Below are positions 51,801-63,702 of a DNA stretch of 64,000 bases, piece by piece (within the stretch, counting starts at the first letter, position 1; the number at the start of each line of letters is the position of its first letter). The stretch is from Nyssa sinensis (taxonomy: Eukaryota > Streptophyta > Magnoliopsida > Cornales > Nyssaceae), in contig CM018036.1 of NCBI GenBank assembly GCA_008638375.1, positions 9,331,577 to 9,395,576 of the forward strand. The letters are read 5' to 3'. Below the pieces are notes generated by a model. The model was given only the letters and a program-made list of their open reading frames with translations. It was not told the DNA's origin and did not search any database. A program made the translations under genes and the position numbers.

Positions 51801-54800
51801 CCCTCTCCAACAATAATCACCATCATGATCACCATTATCTAGTGTAGTTAAAGGCAAATTGCCTAAAAAGAGAGACAACAAAAAAGCACTACTGAATGAA
51901 GCAAGGTGATAACTTATAAAAATAATTAAAAATATATATTATACATTGAAGGTTCATTTATTCTAAGTTAAACAATATCTTATGTAATAATTCTCATGTA
52001 ATACTAAAAAAATTAATCTAAAGGATGACATAATATTGTTTGGACAAAAATAACTTTAATTCTAAAACAATAAGATAAGATATATGAACACATTTAAGTA
52101 AAATAAGTTTCACTTAATGAGGTTCTTGCCTCAACGCCTTTCACCTTAGTCAAGGTGATCGCCTAGGCTAAGAAGCACGGATACAGACACGAGACACGGA
52201 TATGACACGACACAGACATTCAAATACGCCATTTCTCAAAAAAGTAGGGCACGAACATGTCAGGGACACGTTTAATATATATATATATATATATATAATT
52301 TTTTTATATTTTTATATGACTATATAATAAAAGCTTAATGTTATTTCAAATAAAATTAGCATAAAAACACACAAATTATAAAAATATTATTAAGATATTA
52401 AAATAACAAAGCCATTAAACAAGTATTCAAGGACTTTTCATTTAATCATCAACATCCAAGTTTCAAAACAAATTTATTAACTATTATATAGAACATATAT
52501 ATATATATATATATGCACATAAACAAAAAAAGAACTAAGAAGAAGAGAAATGCGGGAAAACAACCCCAAAAATTTATTTTGAAACTTAAATTATGGATGT
52601 TGATGATTAAATGAAGTTCTTTGATTTTTATTTAATAGTTTTGTTATTTTAACTATCTTAATAATATTTGTGTGATTTGTGCATTTTTATGCCAATTTTA
52701 ATTAAAATAATGTTAGATTTTTATTATATAGCCATATAAAAAATATACAAATATATATATATATATACGTATTTACATATATATGTTTTATGTTATAATT
52801 AGTAAATTTATTTTGAAACTTGAATTATAGATGTTAATGATTAAATGAAGTTCTTTGGTTTTTATTAACAGTTTTGTTATTTTAATATCTTAATAATATT
52901 TTTGTGATTTGTGTATTTTTATGCCAATTTTAATTAAAATAATGTTAGATTTTTATTATATGACCATATAAAAAATATATAAATAAATAAATATATATAC
53001 AATGTGTCCCTGACATGTCCATGCGTGTATCGTATCTGTGTCCCGTGTTCATATCCGTGCTGAGGTTTTAGCTGTGCAATGCAACTTGTGAAAAATGTAA
53101 GTTTGGTCTATGTTTTAGGAAGAGAGAGTGAGAAAATATCAATTCTAGGTTTTTTTACACATTTGAGTGTGTACAAGGGTTCTGTGGAAAGAACTATATG
53201 GCAGAGAGGGAATGGAACCTAACCTGAAGTAATTGGGACTAGGGTTTGCTCATTTCAGTTGCATTTGTTGTCTTGGCGCGGGGTTTTCACATGTCTCTCA
53301 GCACATGTATGCTTTTGTGTGTGTGAATTCAAAACTTATTCTCATTCTTTAATCTATATTATAGATTTGGGGCGAAGAGATGAGGGAGATGAGAGGGATC
53401 GTGAGTTGTTATACCCTTATATACATATGCTACAAATGCTCACTAGAATTCAATGGACTTGATGCCCATATTTGAGCTCACTGAAAGTCAAAGCCATTGA
53501 ATAAAAAATATGAGTTATCTATAAGTGGGTCTATACTTACATAATATGAGTTATATCTTTCACATTTTTAACATCCGATAGTCTAAGTATAATGTGTATA
53601 CTTCTAGAATATTTTTCCACTGTTATACAAGGGATACACTCACACACATAAAAGCACATACATATATCCAGTAATAATATATCGCTAAAGAAATAATAAT
53701 AGTGGAATATATTGATAAATAGTTAGAGTAGAAGGGTAAATTTGATATATATATATAAAAAAAAAAAAAGGTAAATTACACTACTTCCCATGAGGTTTTT
53801 GAAATAATGACGTCCTTTACTTTTACTGACAAACTATAAATACCTCCCATCCGGCCAATATTTTTTCAAAATGACAATTTCCCCTTTTGTTATTTTTTTA
53901 TTGTTGCATTTTTTAAAAGTTTTGACCAATATTTTCTAACTTTTTTTTATTTTCAAATAAATATTAATTAAAATCTTTTTTGACTAAAAAAATAAAACTT
54001 ATTTATCTTAAATTTATTTTTTTATAAATGAAAACATTCTATAAAAAAAGTTAGAAGAATTGATGAAAATTGAAAAAATGCAAAAAAATATAAAATAAGT
54101 GACACTTTTGTCATTTTTAAACAAGTCTGGGTTTGAGGGGAGGTGTTTAGTAGTTATTCAGTAAAAGTGGGGGAAGTCCCTGTCATTTCAGAAACTTCGG
54201 AAGAGGTCATTGTAATTGTTAAAAACCTCTGAGGAGGTTAGTGTAATTTATCCTTAAAAAAATTATCATAGTGATGTCATCAATTTATGTTTAAGTCCCT
54301 AATAGCGCTTGACGATAGGGGGTGGGTTGTTACCAACATTAAAAGTTACGGAGAGCAATGCAATTTTAGAAACAAAAGGGTGACATATGCAATTGTCAGA
54401 AACCGTGTCATTTACCCAATAAATTTTCGATGAAAGATTTCCTCAATTTTTTGATTTTTTTTTTTAAATTTCCTCATTTTTTGTTAGGAAAAAAAAAAGC
54501 AATTATTCCTTTTTCTTCTTTTGAGAAGTAAAATGCACAGCTGTCTCAACCGAGACTTATCTCTTCTTTTTTAATCAGTAAACTGAGCGAGACTTATCTT
54601 GAACCCTACACCTACCTTTCCCTTTGAGAATGGCTGGAGATGCCACCCAAGCTAAACAGCCGGCAGTATCCCATAAGTTCAAGAATCAATCTTATACATC
54701 TCTGAGTTGGGCATCAATTTTAGAGCCACTTAGTTGATGTGATTATCTGTGTGCACGTGAAGCATTTTTATATATGTCACTATTTTGATAATTAATAATA

Positions 54801-56397
54801 TCAAAGATCTTTTATACATTAATTATTAGATAATAAAAAAATTGGTAATTATCCAACATAAGACCGAGCTGTTTTTTTTTTATAAATAATTATCAATTAT
54901 TAGAGATTATTAACTTGTCAAATATCAATTAAAGAGTTCATTAAAAGTTGTAGGAAATCATGCTCTAGCCATTTGTACCTAAAATGGTATCATAGCAAAA
55001 ACATCCTGGAAATTTCTTCTCACTTAAGGAATGTCATGAGACAAAAATGCAGCATAACCATGCATATGCAGAATGTGGGTTTTTTATAATAAAAAAATTG
55101 GGGAATTGTTAGGGTATGACCAGCAAGGGGGGGGGGGGGGGGGGATGCAGTCAGAGAGTAGTTGAAAGTAGCAAATAATCCATGCACCAGAAATACTTGT
55201 TTCAGTGAGGGCCCCCCAATTAATGTCAGAACCCAAAAGTCATTTATATGAATAGTTTCTAATGTCCCTAGTCAATGCACATTTGACATTTGCAAATTCA
55301 AAATGTAGCCATGGCAATGGGCATTAGACATTTTCCATGTAAAGTTACATTATGACAAACACAATCCAACCAAACTCTTTTCACAGGGACCTAAATGACT
55401 GAAGGTGCCACGAAAAGCACCTCATTAACCTTCAACTGTAACACCATATTGCATAGACTTTCATAATGTTCCTAAGTAAGTCAAGGGTAAAGGACCTAGT
55501 GAAAATAGTGGATCAAAAAAATTATTTTTGGGGGAAAATAAAAAGAGAAGAGAGGTTAAACAGCTAGAGTAGAAGATAACAATGTAAAAAATACAACTAC
55601 AAAGAAAGGTTGGGGATGTTTACTGGTACATAGATAACAATTGATGCATTAAAGACCAAATTGTTAATCCCACCCCCCTCCAAAAAACACACACACACAC
55701 AACCAGAAGAAGACGACAACCAACCAATTAGTTAAATGCTGACATGAGGACTCAGAATTACAACAGGCAACAGGGAGACAGAGGAGTACCTTCCATGGTG
55801 ATTCTATGACGTTACTTATTTTCCATACAAACCCTAAGACATCAGTGCTGTGAGACTCCTATTACCTCCAAGACAGTATATTGTAAATTTAGAAGGTGTC
55901 TAGCCATCAGGTAAAGGATGCCCATGTGTGTCTGTGTGTGAGCATCAAGCACACCATAGGAATAAAGTATGCTCTTGATGTATTCAATCTAATAGATTCC
56001 AAGAAAAGCTACAAAAGTAACTTATCATAAAGAACAACATGAACAAATGTTTTACCATATCTCCCTGGGCTATCAAATTGAGAAGACTAGCAGGCCCTGC
56101 AAAATCCGATATGATCCCAACAATCTGGTAAAGGCAACATAGACAGCAATTTATTAAAAACTAATTTCTTCATCAGTGTAATGCAACTATCCGATTTATC
56201 CAGAAACACTATACATGCCCATGCAAGGTAAAACAACCCCTGAAAGCAGTAACAGCAGCAGGAGAGCCATCAGCATTAGTTGACTTTTTTTTATGACTAT
56301 GAAACAAGCATACTAAGTAACCAAGGCCACAATGCAAGAAAAGTGTAACTTCTTACCAAGCATCTGATGCTCCTCATAATCCTGAATGCATTATGAG
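48851..56397 (-). CDS. Unidentified multi-exon gene, scattered exons (partial)
   Basis: Six stretches on the minus strand are open, have AG/GT borders and look protein-like. In coding order: 56397-56357 (HNAFRIMRSIRCL), 56124-56056 (IVGIISDFAGPASLLNLIAQ), 55858-55790 (FVWKISNVIESPWK), 51610-51527 (LLALGHEVEVEVIVVNDDKV), 50566-50515 (LPVMQQMIKEYHIKLEK), 48987-48851 (PRIMSIYHDSYCNHSPSF, then a hydrophobic run LLVLLLGILLC). The second and third are each exactly 69 nt and phase 0. Between 50566 and 51527 the phases do not join, so exons are missing. LINEs and MITEs sit in the gaps, as in long introns. I do not recognise the protein. The last exon could hold a membrane segment. The stretches could belong to more than one gene. 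Confidence 0.45.
49893..50110 (-). mobile_element. LINE 3' end fragment
   Basis: The T-rich start (ATTTTTTTTATCAGTAAAGG), then GGCGAACCCATGTAC and AAATTAAAGCCTTAGG, parallels the 3' end of the LINE at 47095. It is only about 220 bp, a heavily 5'-truncated insertion. Confidence 0.55.
50960..51355 (+). mobile_element. LINE 3' end fragment
   Basis: The plus strand reads LIRCIWRERSRHIILKGWRC, the typical last part of a plant LINE ORF2, then a 3' tail finishing in CATCGGAAAAAAATAAATAA. Opposite orientation to the other LINE ends nearby. Confidence 0.65.
52168..53071. mobile_element. MITE with one left arm and two right arms
   Basis: Starts CTAAGAAGCACGGATAC and ends with the inverse CCGTGCTGAGGTTTTAG. 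The left arm (52310-52500) pairs as an inverted repeat with 52560-52745 and again with 52805-52985; the last two are direct copies of each other (GCCAATTTTAATTAAAATAA in both). Long AT tracts lie in between. The same family as the element at 60914-61283. Confidence 0.6.
53771..54255. mobile_element. MITE with GGTAAATTACACT-type ends
   Basis: The left end GGTAAATTACACTACTTCCC and the right end GAGGTTAGTGTAATTTATCC are imperfect inverse copies, with further inverted similarity inside (ATGAGGTTTTT against AAAAACCTCTG). No coding capacity. Fragments of the same family occur at 51611-51700 and, decayed, at 37495-37960 and 1340-1790. Confidence 0.65.
55127..55144 (+). repeat. G18 homopolymer
   Basis: Eighteen G in a row, uncommon in such AT-rich DNA. 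Length may be unreliable because homopolymers are hard to read. Confidence 0.9.
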
Positions 56398-57009
56398 CTC
56401 CCAGGCAAAGAAAACCAAAGAAACAGTCAAACTGTTATCAATCAACAATAGTAGAGAACACTGAAACAAGTAATCATATCAAGCACTTCAATCCAATCTA
56501 AGATTGCTTTGTAAAGGGAACATCCGCATTTTGTACAGAAAATGAGAACTCAATATATATACACATACATATAATTTTGACTGATGTCAATGGGAACTAA
56601 TATCAATGTGATATAAAGATAAAGTACCTCTAAATGTAAAGGTCAAACCTTAGGCTTTCTCCCTTTCTTTTCATGTGCAACAAAATGCCACCTTTTCGCA
56701 TATTTCTTTCTTTTTTCACTTTTTGCCTGGACAGCAGGGATGATACCTATGTCTTGTTGGCATTGAATAATCTTGAAAACCCCCAAGCACAGGAAAAACT
56801 GCAGGAGTTCTGCTGATCTGTATTGGGTATCATTTAATTTTAACATCATCAGCTTTTATTATTATCTCAGCAGCATGTTTTGATGAGAATGATCCTCAAT
56901 CATACAGGATCAAACCCATGCATTGTTGGTTGGCAATGGCATTAATGATCCAAGACCACCTATAATACAGAATGGGTAAAAACTGTAGAGCAGTGGTGAT
57001 ATTTTTTTA

Positions 57010-57490
57010 CCTCTATTTATTTGTTTGTTTCTTTGGTATGTAAAGAGCATAAAAATATGTAGAATAAGCACCAAGGGGCCGCAGCCCATGTACAAAGGAA
57101 GCATACCGGAGTTCACCAAAAAAGAAGGATGCTCCTATAAAAAACTCAAGTCATCCAAGAACTCTACAAAAGAATATAATGAATCAGGGATTACTCCTGA
57201 CAACCAAAAATATAAAGATGCTAACATCCTCCTCTTCAGCTCCACGATAGGTCTCCAGATCTTCAAAAGTCCTACTGTTTCTCTCCCTCCAAATACTCCA
57301 CATAAAGGAGCCACTTCCCAAGCATCAGCACTCGCTTCTTAGCACAACACCGCACCAGTATTTCATCAGCACAATCATTGAGCAAAAACCAAAGCACACC
57401 AAAAGAGCCAGAACCATACCCCATAGATCACTAGCAACTAAGCAATGAATAAGAAAATGCTCAACGGGTTCCTTCTACAACCCAGATTGC
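57010..57490 (-). mobile_element. LINE 3' end fragment
   Basis: The reverse strand reads WRERNSRTFEDLETYRGAEE (near 57290), the usual C-terminal zone of plant LINE proteins, followed by a 3' tail with GTACATGGGCTGCGGCCCC. Truncated at the 5' side near 57490. Confidence 0.65.
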
Positions 57491-57761
57491 CAATCGTCAA
57501 AATCATGCGGCCTGACCTCAGTACTTGTGGTGATTAAAATGATTCATTTTTTAATTTCTCACTTATTCCAAGATTCTTAATATCTTAAAAAAAAAAAAAA
57601 ACATTGGATGTATGTTATATTGTAGAGGAGAAAAAGGTCAGATGAACCAGCACAATAGCCATATTGGGCACTTTAACTGCCTATGAACTAATAGAACTAC
57701 AATTGGTGTAATGTGTTACTCCAAATACTTATAGCTTCTCAACATCTTAAATTTTGTTTTA

Positions 57762-58103
57762 TTATTCATTGCATACAGCAACACAATATCTTATACCAAT
57801 ACACGAAGAAATATGAAACACAATAGAACAAAATGAGCTTGTTAATGCAATGACAGCCATATAAATGAGCAATTTCAAAAATAAAAATGGCCCACTGTGG
57901 GTTGGGGGTGTTGTAACTTGTAAGTCCTCAAAAATGCAATGCAAATGTTGAGAAATGAGGTTTTGCCTATAATAAATGAGCAATTTCATAAATAAAAGCA
58001 ACATTGTTAAGCCAACAAGTTGTGTGCCCGCCAAATGTTGAGAAATGGGTTTTTTGCTATAATAACCCTCCTTCCAAAGCGAGGTCCAAGAAATTTTAGC
58101 CAC
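57762..58103. repeat. Diverged local duplication around AAATGTTGAGAAATG
   Basis: The block CCAAATGTTGAGAAATG...TTTTTTGCTATAATAA at 58030-58070 resembles 57945-57985, and AATGAGCAATTTCA occurs twice. The long reverse frame across it is a by-product and not a gene. Confidence 0.45.
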
Positions 58104-58639
58104 AACAGTTAGTAATCAATACACTTCCTCAACTTGAGTAACAAGCCAATACCAAGTCATACATGGGCCTACAAATACCAAAACCAATACTGCTACTTAA
58201 ACTGCAAGAGATATACTTTACATGATTAGATAACCTTTACATAGCCTACAAATGCAAGAACCGTACTAACAAACTTATAAATCAAATTTACAAGAGCATT
58301 GAATGTGCCTTGAACACAACAAAAATGTTCAGAGATGAAACTTTTGCTAAATTTATCAGAACATTGAATGTGCCTAGACACAATGAAAATGTTCAGAGAT
58401 GAAGCTTTTGTGATGTATAAAAAACTCTAAGGTAATCCCAAGATCATTTTAGCCTCAAGGACGAACCATCAAAGCGGTTGCAAAACACTACACGCGGCCA
58501 ATAATGCTCCTAACCAATACTAAAGAATCATGAGGAATCACTTAAATGTGAAACTAATAAAAGAAATAAACTCAAAACATTAAATTTAATAAATCCCACT
58601 TATTATTACTTATCAAGTAAAATTATATTCAAGAACCTC

Positions 58640-59520
58640 CCCAACACCACCACCCCACCTGCGAGGAGGGGAGGGGGGCAGCTCAACCAACTAGAGCTTC
58701 AAATCCCCCAAAAATTTAAAGAAAAGAACCTACATAAAGAGGACATGATTCAACTATCCAAAAGTATAAACTTCTCAAAAAAATTTGTCTTATAAATTTA
58801 CAATGGCACAATTCTTCCCCATAAAAAATTTTACTAGTCCTTTCGCACAAGTACAAAAAGACAAAGTAACACCAATATCCAAGCTCTCATAATGCTCCTC
58901 CTAATGCAACTGAGCATTGAAGAAACAAGTGGTTTGTGTTTTCCTTCTCTTCTTTGCCCATGCAATGCTGATTGGCCAACCCAAACCCTCTTTTGAAGAT
59001 TATCCACCATCAGCACTGTCTACCAAGCCACAGACCACATGAAGAAGGCTACATTTAAGGGGCTTTTGCACACCAAATACTCCCCAACTCCCCTCCTAGC
59101 CAACTTCTTGTAAAACAACCTGACAGTGGACTTCTTGTTCCTTTCTATCTTCCACCTGAGAGTCTTCCTTATTTTCCATAGCCTTGAAGCGATGAAAAAC
59201 TCCATCGTACTTAAAGCTTCCTCCATGCATGTAACAGCCTTACCCCTGTCCTCCCATTACCACCAAAAACCCTAGCTTTGCAATCTAGCCATTTATTCTC
59301 TGCCAGCAAATAATGAGGCCCTGACTGAACCCAATAAGAACCTTGAATCTCTATGACCCCACCTTTTAGGATCCTCACTATCACCAGAAAGGCTTCAACG
59401 AGGCTTTAACAAGCACATGAGCGCAACATACGCGAGATTTTCTACCATCGCTTCATTTGATCAAACATACGCGAGATTTTCTACCATCAGCTTCATTTGA
59501 TCAAACATACCCTCCACATT
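58640..59520 (-). pseudogene. LINE remnant with zinc-binding domain, next to the Copia insertion
   Basis: On the reverse strand, LWKIRKTLRWKIERNKKSTV (59190) leads into SPLNVAFFMWSVAW (59065), a stop, then VLMVDNLQKRVWVGQSALHG and RRSIMRAWILVLLC. This order matches the zf-RVT part of plant LINEs, though the Cys/His residues are mostly lost. A tandem duplication of about 40 bp (ACATACGCGAGATTTTCTAC twice, 59430-59513) lies upstream, just before the Copia element. Confidence 0.65.
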
Positions 59521-59526
59521 GATCCC

Positions 59527-59696
59527 TGTTGTAAATATTGACTTAATTTAGAACTCAATTTAGGCATTAGATTGATTGATTGATTGTATGAATTAATTTA
59601 GGACAGTTTCCTTATCTACTTGTAAGTTGTGACTATAAATATTGACTTTCTAGAGAGAAAAATATATCTTTTTCATTCTCTAAAATATTTTCGATA
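59527..59696 (+). repeat. Copia 5' LTR (170 bp)
   Basis: It ends in TA where the other LTR ends in CA, directly followed by the primer site. It has an internal (GATT)n-like stretch near 59570. Confidence 0.85.
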
Positions 59697-59939
59697 TGGT
59701 ATCAGAGCAGGATTTTATAAATCATAGCTTCTCTTTCTCGGTCCTACCCTTCTTGGTGCCTCTCGTCTCCTTCAGCCCTTCTCGGGAGAGCCTCTTGGCT
59801 CCTTTGGCACCTCTTGACCTCTTCGGCCCAGCTTCTTATCACCCTCAGTAGAGCCTCTTGGCTCCCTCAGCCCAGTTAGTCTCGGCCAGCTTTTCTTGCT
59901 TTCCAAATCTTTGCTCTAGCAACTTTTTTGTCCTATTAT

Positions 59940-62900
59940 GGCTAATAAATTAGACACCAATGACAACAAAGAGTATAATTTTATTCTTCATCGTGCCAAT
60001 GCCTCTTCTACATCTACCAGCCAATTTGGTCTCTTCAAGTAACACGTCTTGATTATTCTTCTAGTATTTCTTGGATTCTAGATTCTGGGGTGTCTAATCA
60101 TATGACAGGCAATTTGTTTCTTCTTTCTAATATTTTCCGTCCTTCTTCTCACTCCTTTGTCACTATTGCTAATTGGACTAAAGCTTGTGTTCTAGTAATT
60201 GGTAGTGTTTGCACTTATGGTCTCACTTTTTCATCTGTTTTATACATACCCCAATTTCTTTTCAATTTGCAGTCTATCCGTAAACTTACCCAGTCCTTCA
60301 ACTGTTCAGTGAACTTCTATTCCTCTTATTGTGAATTTCAGGATCTAAAGACGAAGAGGGTGATTGGTGGGGAATATAAGAAGAATGAACTCTATTACTT
60401 TCAATCATCTTGTCAGTCTCAACTCCTTTTGCTCTAAATTCCGTTGTTTCTCCTTATCAATGGCACTGTCGTCTTGGATATCTGTCTTCTGCAGATCTTT
60501 GTCACTTAGTTCCTACTTTATCTAATTTTTCTAGTTTTAACTATGAGATGTGTGAACTTAGTAAGCATGATAGAGTTTCATTTCCTCTACGTGTTAACCC
60601 CCCTTGTTTCCAATCTTTTGCACTAGTTCGTTATGATATTTGGGGACCATCTCGAATCACTGGTTTGTGTGGTTCTCGATATTTTGTTACTTTTATTGAT
60701 GATCATTCTTGTTTGACATGGGTATATGTGCTTAAAAATCGTTCTCAATTGTTTAATGCCTTTCAATCATTTTATGCTGAAATTTCTAATCAATTCAATG
60801 CCAAATTGTTAGCTTTTCGAACTAATAATACTCAAGAGTATAAAGACAGTTATTTTAAACAATTTCTCGAGTCCAAAGGCATTATACACCAAACATCCAG
60901 TGTCACCACCCCTCTAAGAAGCACGAATACGGGACACGGATATGACACGACACGAACACGCAGACATGTTATTTCTCAAAAAAGTAAGACATGGACACGT
61001 TCGGGACACGTTGAATATATATAAGTTTTTTATATTTTTTATATGACCATATAATAAAAACCTAATGTTATTTCAATAAAACTTGGCATAAAAACACACA
61101 AATTTAAAAAATATTATGAAGATATTAAAATAACAAAGTCATTAAATAAAAATTAAAGAATTTCTTTATTTAACCATCAACATCCATGATTCAAGTGTCC
61201 GGACACGTGTCCGGGAAGTGTCGGTGTCCGACACGTGTCCGATACGGACACGTGAGCCAAAATAGAGTGTCTATGCTTCTTAGCCACCCCCCAACAAAAT
61301 GGGATTGTCGAAAGAAAGAACGGTCTCATCCTTGTTATAGCTCGTGCCCTTGTGATCCAGATGCATGTTCCCAACTGTTTTGGGGGGAATGATGTCCTTA
61401 CAGCTACGTATCTTTTAAATAGGATGCCCTTCTCACATTCTACAGGAAAAATCACCTTTTAATATCATGTTTCCTAATAAAACACCTTTCTCCATTTCTC
61501 CCAAAGCTTTTGGATGTGTTTCTTTTGTGCATAACTTGCAGCCTGGTTGTGACAAACCTGACTCTTGTGCTCATAAATGCATATTTCTTAGTTACGCACA
61601 CAAAAAGGTTACAAGTGCTACAGTCCTATCTTACGTAAGCATTTTGTTAGTGCTAATGTCACTTTCTTTGAGATTGTTCCCTATTATTCTCCAAAAGACA
61701 GTCAGTTACAGGCACCATTATTTCTTGACCTTGTTTTACCTACCTAGTGTTCCTACTCGCCCTCCTATTTTGTAGGTGTATGTTTGTCACCAGACTGCAG
61801 CTCTAATCATTCTTCCTACTGGACCTTCTCTCTCACATCCTCCACCTACCTCGCCGTCTGCTGATCCATTTCATTCTTTTGACTTTGATCTTGATCTGTC
61901 CAGTACAGTCCGTAAAGGTACATGTACTTGCACCGCTCATCCTATCTCTAACTTTGTCTCTTATGATCATTTATCCTCTTCGTTTCAAGCTTTCTCTCTG
62001 TCCCTATTATCTCTCGTTGTTCCTAAATCCTACAAGGAAGCTCTTTCCCACCCTGGTTAGTGGACCGCAATGGAAGAGGAAATGAATGCTTTGGAATTAA
62101 ATCGTACATGGGCTCTTGTTCCTACACCTGTTGGTGCTAAAATTGTTGGTTTTCGTTGGGAATCCCAATGGTATTGTTGATCGGCTAAAGGCTTGCCTTG
62201 TGGCCAAAGGTTTTACCCAAACTTATGACATTGATTATACGGAGACTTTCTCTCATGTTGCCAAATTGAATGTTGTTCGGGTTATCATATCTCTCGCTAC
62301 GTAACTTGATTGGCCTCTTCATCAACTTGATGTCAAAAATGCCTTCCTACATGGTGATCTTGTGGAGACTGTGTCTATGGCTCAAAAACCTAGTTTTGAG
62401 TCCAAGGGGAAGTATATGTTTGTCATCTTCAGAAGTCTATTTATGGACTCAAACAGTCTCCCTGAGCTTGATTTGATAAATTCAGTAAACCAAAAATTTC
62501 TCATAGTATAACTCGGAGCCAAGCTGATCACTCGGTATTCTTTAAGAAAACAAAAAGAGGTATCGTGATTCTAGTTGTTTACGTAGATGATATTGTGATC
62601 ACCGACAGTGATAAGGCAGGTATCACAACATTGATTCGCCATCTTGGTTCCATCTTTCTTACCAAAGATCTTGGAAGCTCCATTATTTTCTTGGTATTGT
62701 GGTCGCAAGATCAAAAGCAGGGATCAGTTTGTCTCAAAGGAAGTGCACTGTTGATATTTTGAACGATAAAGGTTATCTTGGCTCCAAACCTGTAGCTATG
62801 CCCATGGAGACCAATCTAAAGTTGATGCCAGATGAGGATGATTTGGTTGAGGATCCAGAGATGTATCGAATACTCGTGGGTAAGCTCATTTACCTAACCA

Positions 62901-63510
62901 TTACTCAACCTGACATCTCTTATGCAGTTAGTGTTGTGAGTCAGTTTATGACTAGTCCTCCAGTTCCTTATATGGATGCAATTGCTTGTATTTTGAAGTA
63001 TCTTAAGAATGTCCCAGGATGTGGTCTTTTTTATCGATCATCTGGACATCTTCGGATTAAGAGATATATTGATGCTTGGATAGGATCACCTTCAGATCGC
63101 AAATCTACCATTGATTATTGTACTTTCTTAGGGGTAATCCCGTGGCTTGGAAAAGCAAGAAGCAGTCTATTGTAGCATGTTCTAGTGTTGAGGTAGAGTA
63201 TCAACCAATGGCATATACCACTTGTGAGTTGACTTGACTAAGAACACTTGGGCAAGAATTTGATGTTCCAGTACGTGGTCCAACACGTCTCTATTGTGAC
63301 AATCAAACGGCAATTCATATTGTCAACAATCTAGACTAAGCATATTGAAGCTGATTGTCATTTCATTCGATCTAAAGTAGAGTCTAAAGAAATTACTACT
63401 TCATTTGTTCCTTCTAATAGTCAACTTGCAAACATCTTCACCAAAGCTTTACCAAAAATTGCCATCGACTCTATTTGTAGCAAGTTGGGAGTTATAAATA
63501 TATACTCTCT
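59940..63510 (+). pseudogene. Copia polyprotein: protease remnant, integrase, RT, RNase H
   Basis: A short start (MANKLDTNDNKEYN at 59939) leads within about 40 codons to the protease motif SWILDSGVSNHMTG (60070), so the gag and zinc knuckle are missing. Then come the pre-integrase motif (YQWHCRLGYLSSADLCHL, 60455), the integrase core (RYFVTFIDDHSCLTWVYVLK near 60680), the nested MITE, the integrase end (IVERKN near 61303), RT (VAKGFTQTYDIDYTETF at 62200; catalytic YVDDIVI at 62581), and RNase H (SPSDRKST near 63090) with the tail NIFTKALPK near 63430. At least eight frame changes and stops. Cannot move by itself. Confidence 0.85.
60914..61283. mobile_element. MITE nested in the Copia integrase, 8-bp target duplication
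   Basis: Ends CTAAGAAGC and GCTTCTTAG are perfect inverses. The flanking 8-mers are CCACCCCT (60906-60913) and CCACCCCC (61284-61291). Reading across the site without the insert keeps the integrase frame, which confirms the borders. The target length suggests a hAT-type mover. The right end is packed with CACGTGTCC-like words (61195-61252). Confidence 0.8.
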
Positions 63511-63524
63511 AACTTGAGGGAGAG

Positions 63525-63702
63525 TGTTATAAATATTGACTTAATTTGTAACTAAATTTAGGCATTAGATTGATTGATTGATTAATTGATTGTAGGAATT
63601 AATTTAGGATAGTTTACTTATTTACTTGTAAGCTGTAATTATAAATATTGACTTCTTAGAGAGAAGAATATATCTTTTTTATTCTCTAAAATATCTTTGA
63701 CA
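63525..63702 (+). repeat. Copia 3' LTR (178 bp)
   Basis: Same as the 5' LTR apart from scattered substitutions and a longer GATT run. Preceded by a purine tract. Confidence 0.85.

Larger units (their letters stand above)
59527..63702 (+). mobile_element. Copia retrotransposon lacking gag, with both LTRs
   Basis: 5' LTR 59527-59696 (TGTTGTAAATATTGACTTAA ... TCGATA) and 3' LTR 63525-63702 (TGTTATAAATATTGACTTAA ... TTTGACA). Flanking 5-mers ATCCC and ATCTC differ at one site. The primer site TGGTATCAGAGC starts at 59697, and a purine tract TTGAGGGAGAG precedes 63525. LTR differences and broken frames show an old insertion. Element length is 4.18 kb, of which 370 bp is a nested MITE. Confidence 0.88.

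Noticed and set aside
56643..56849. Basic reverse frame ending in EKKGRKPKV
   Set aside because: It might be a terminal exon, but no acceptor or family could be supported, so it was left out of the unidentified gene.
57762..58103. 113-codon reverse frame
   Set aside because: It spans a local duplication with repeated words; the peptide repeats itself and shows no domain.
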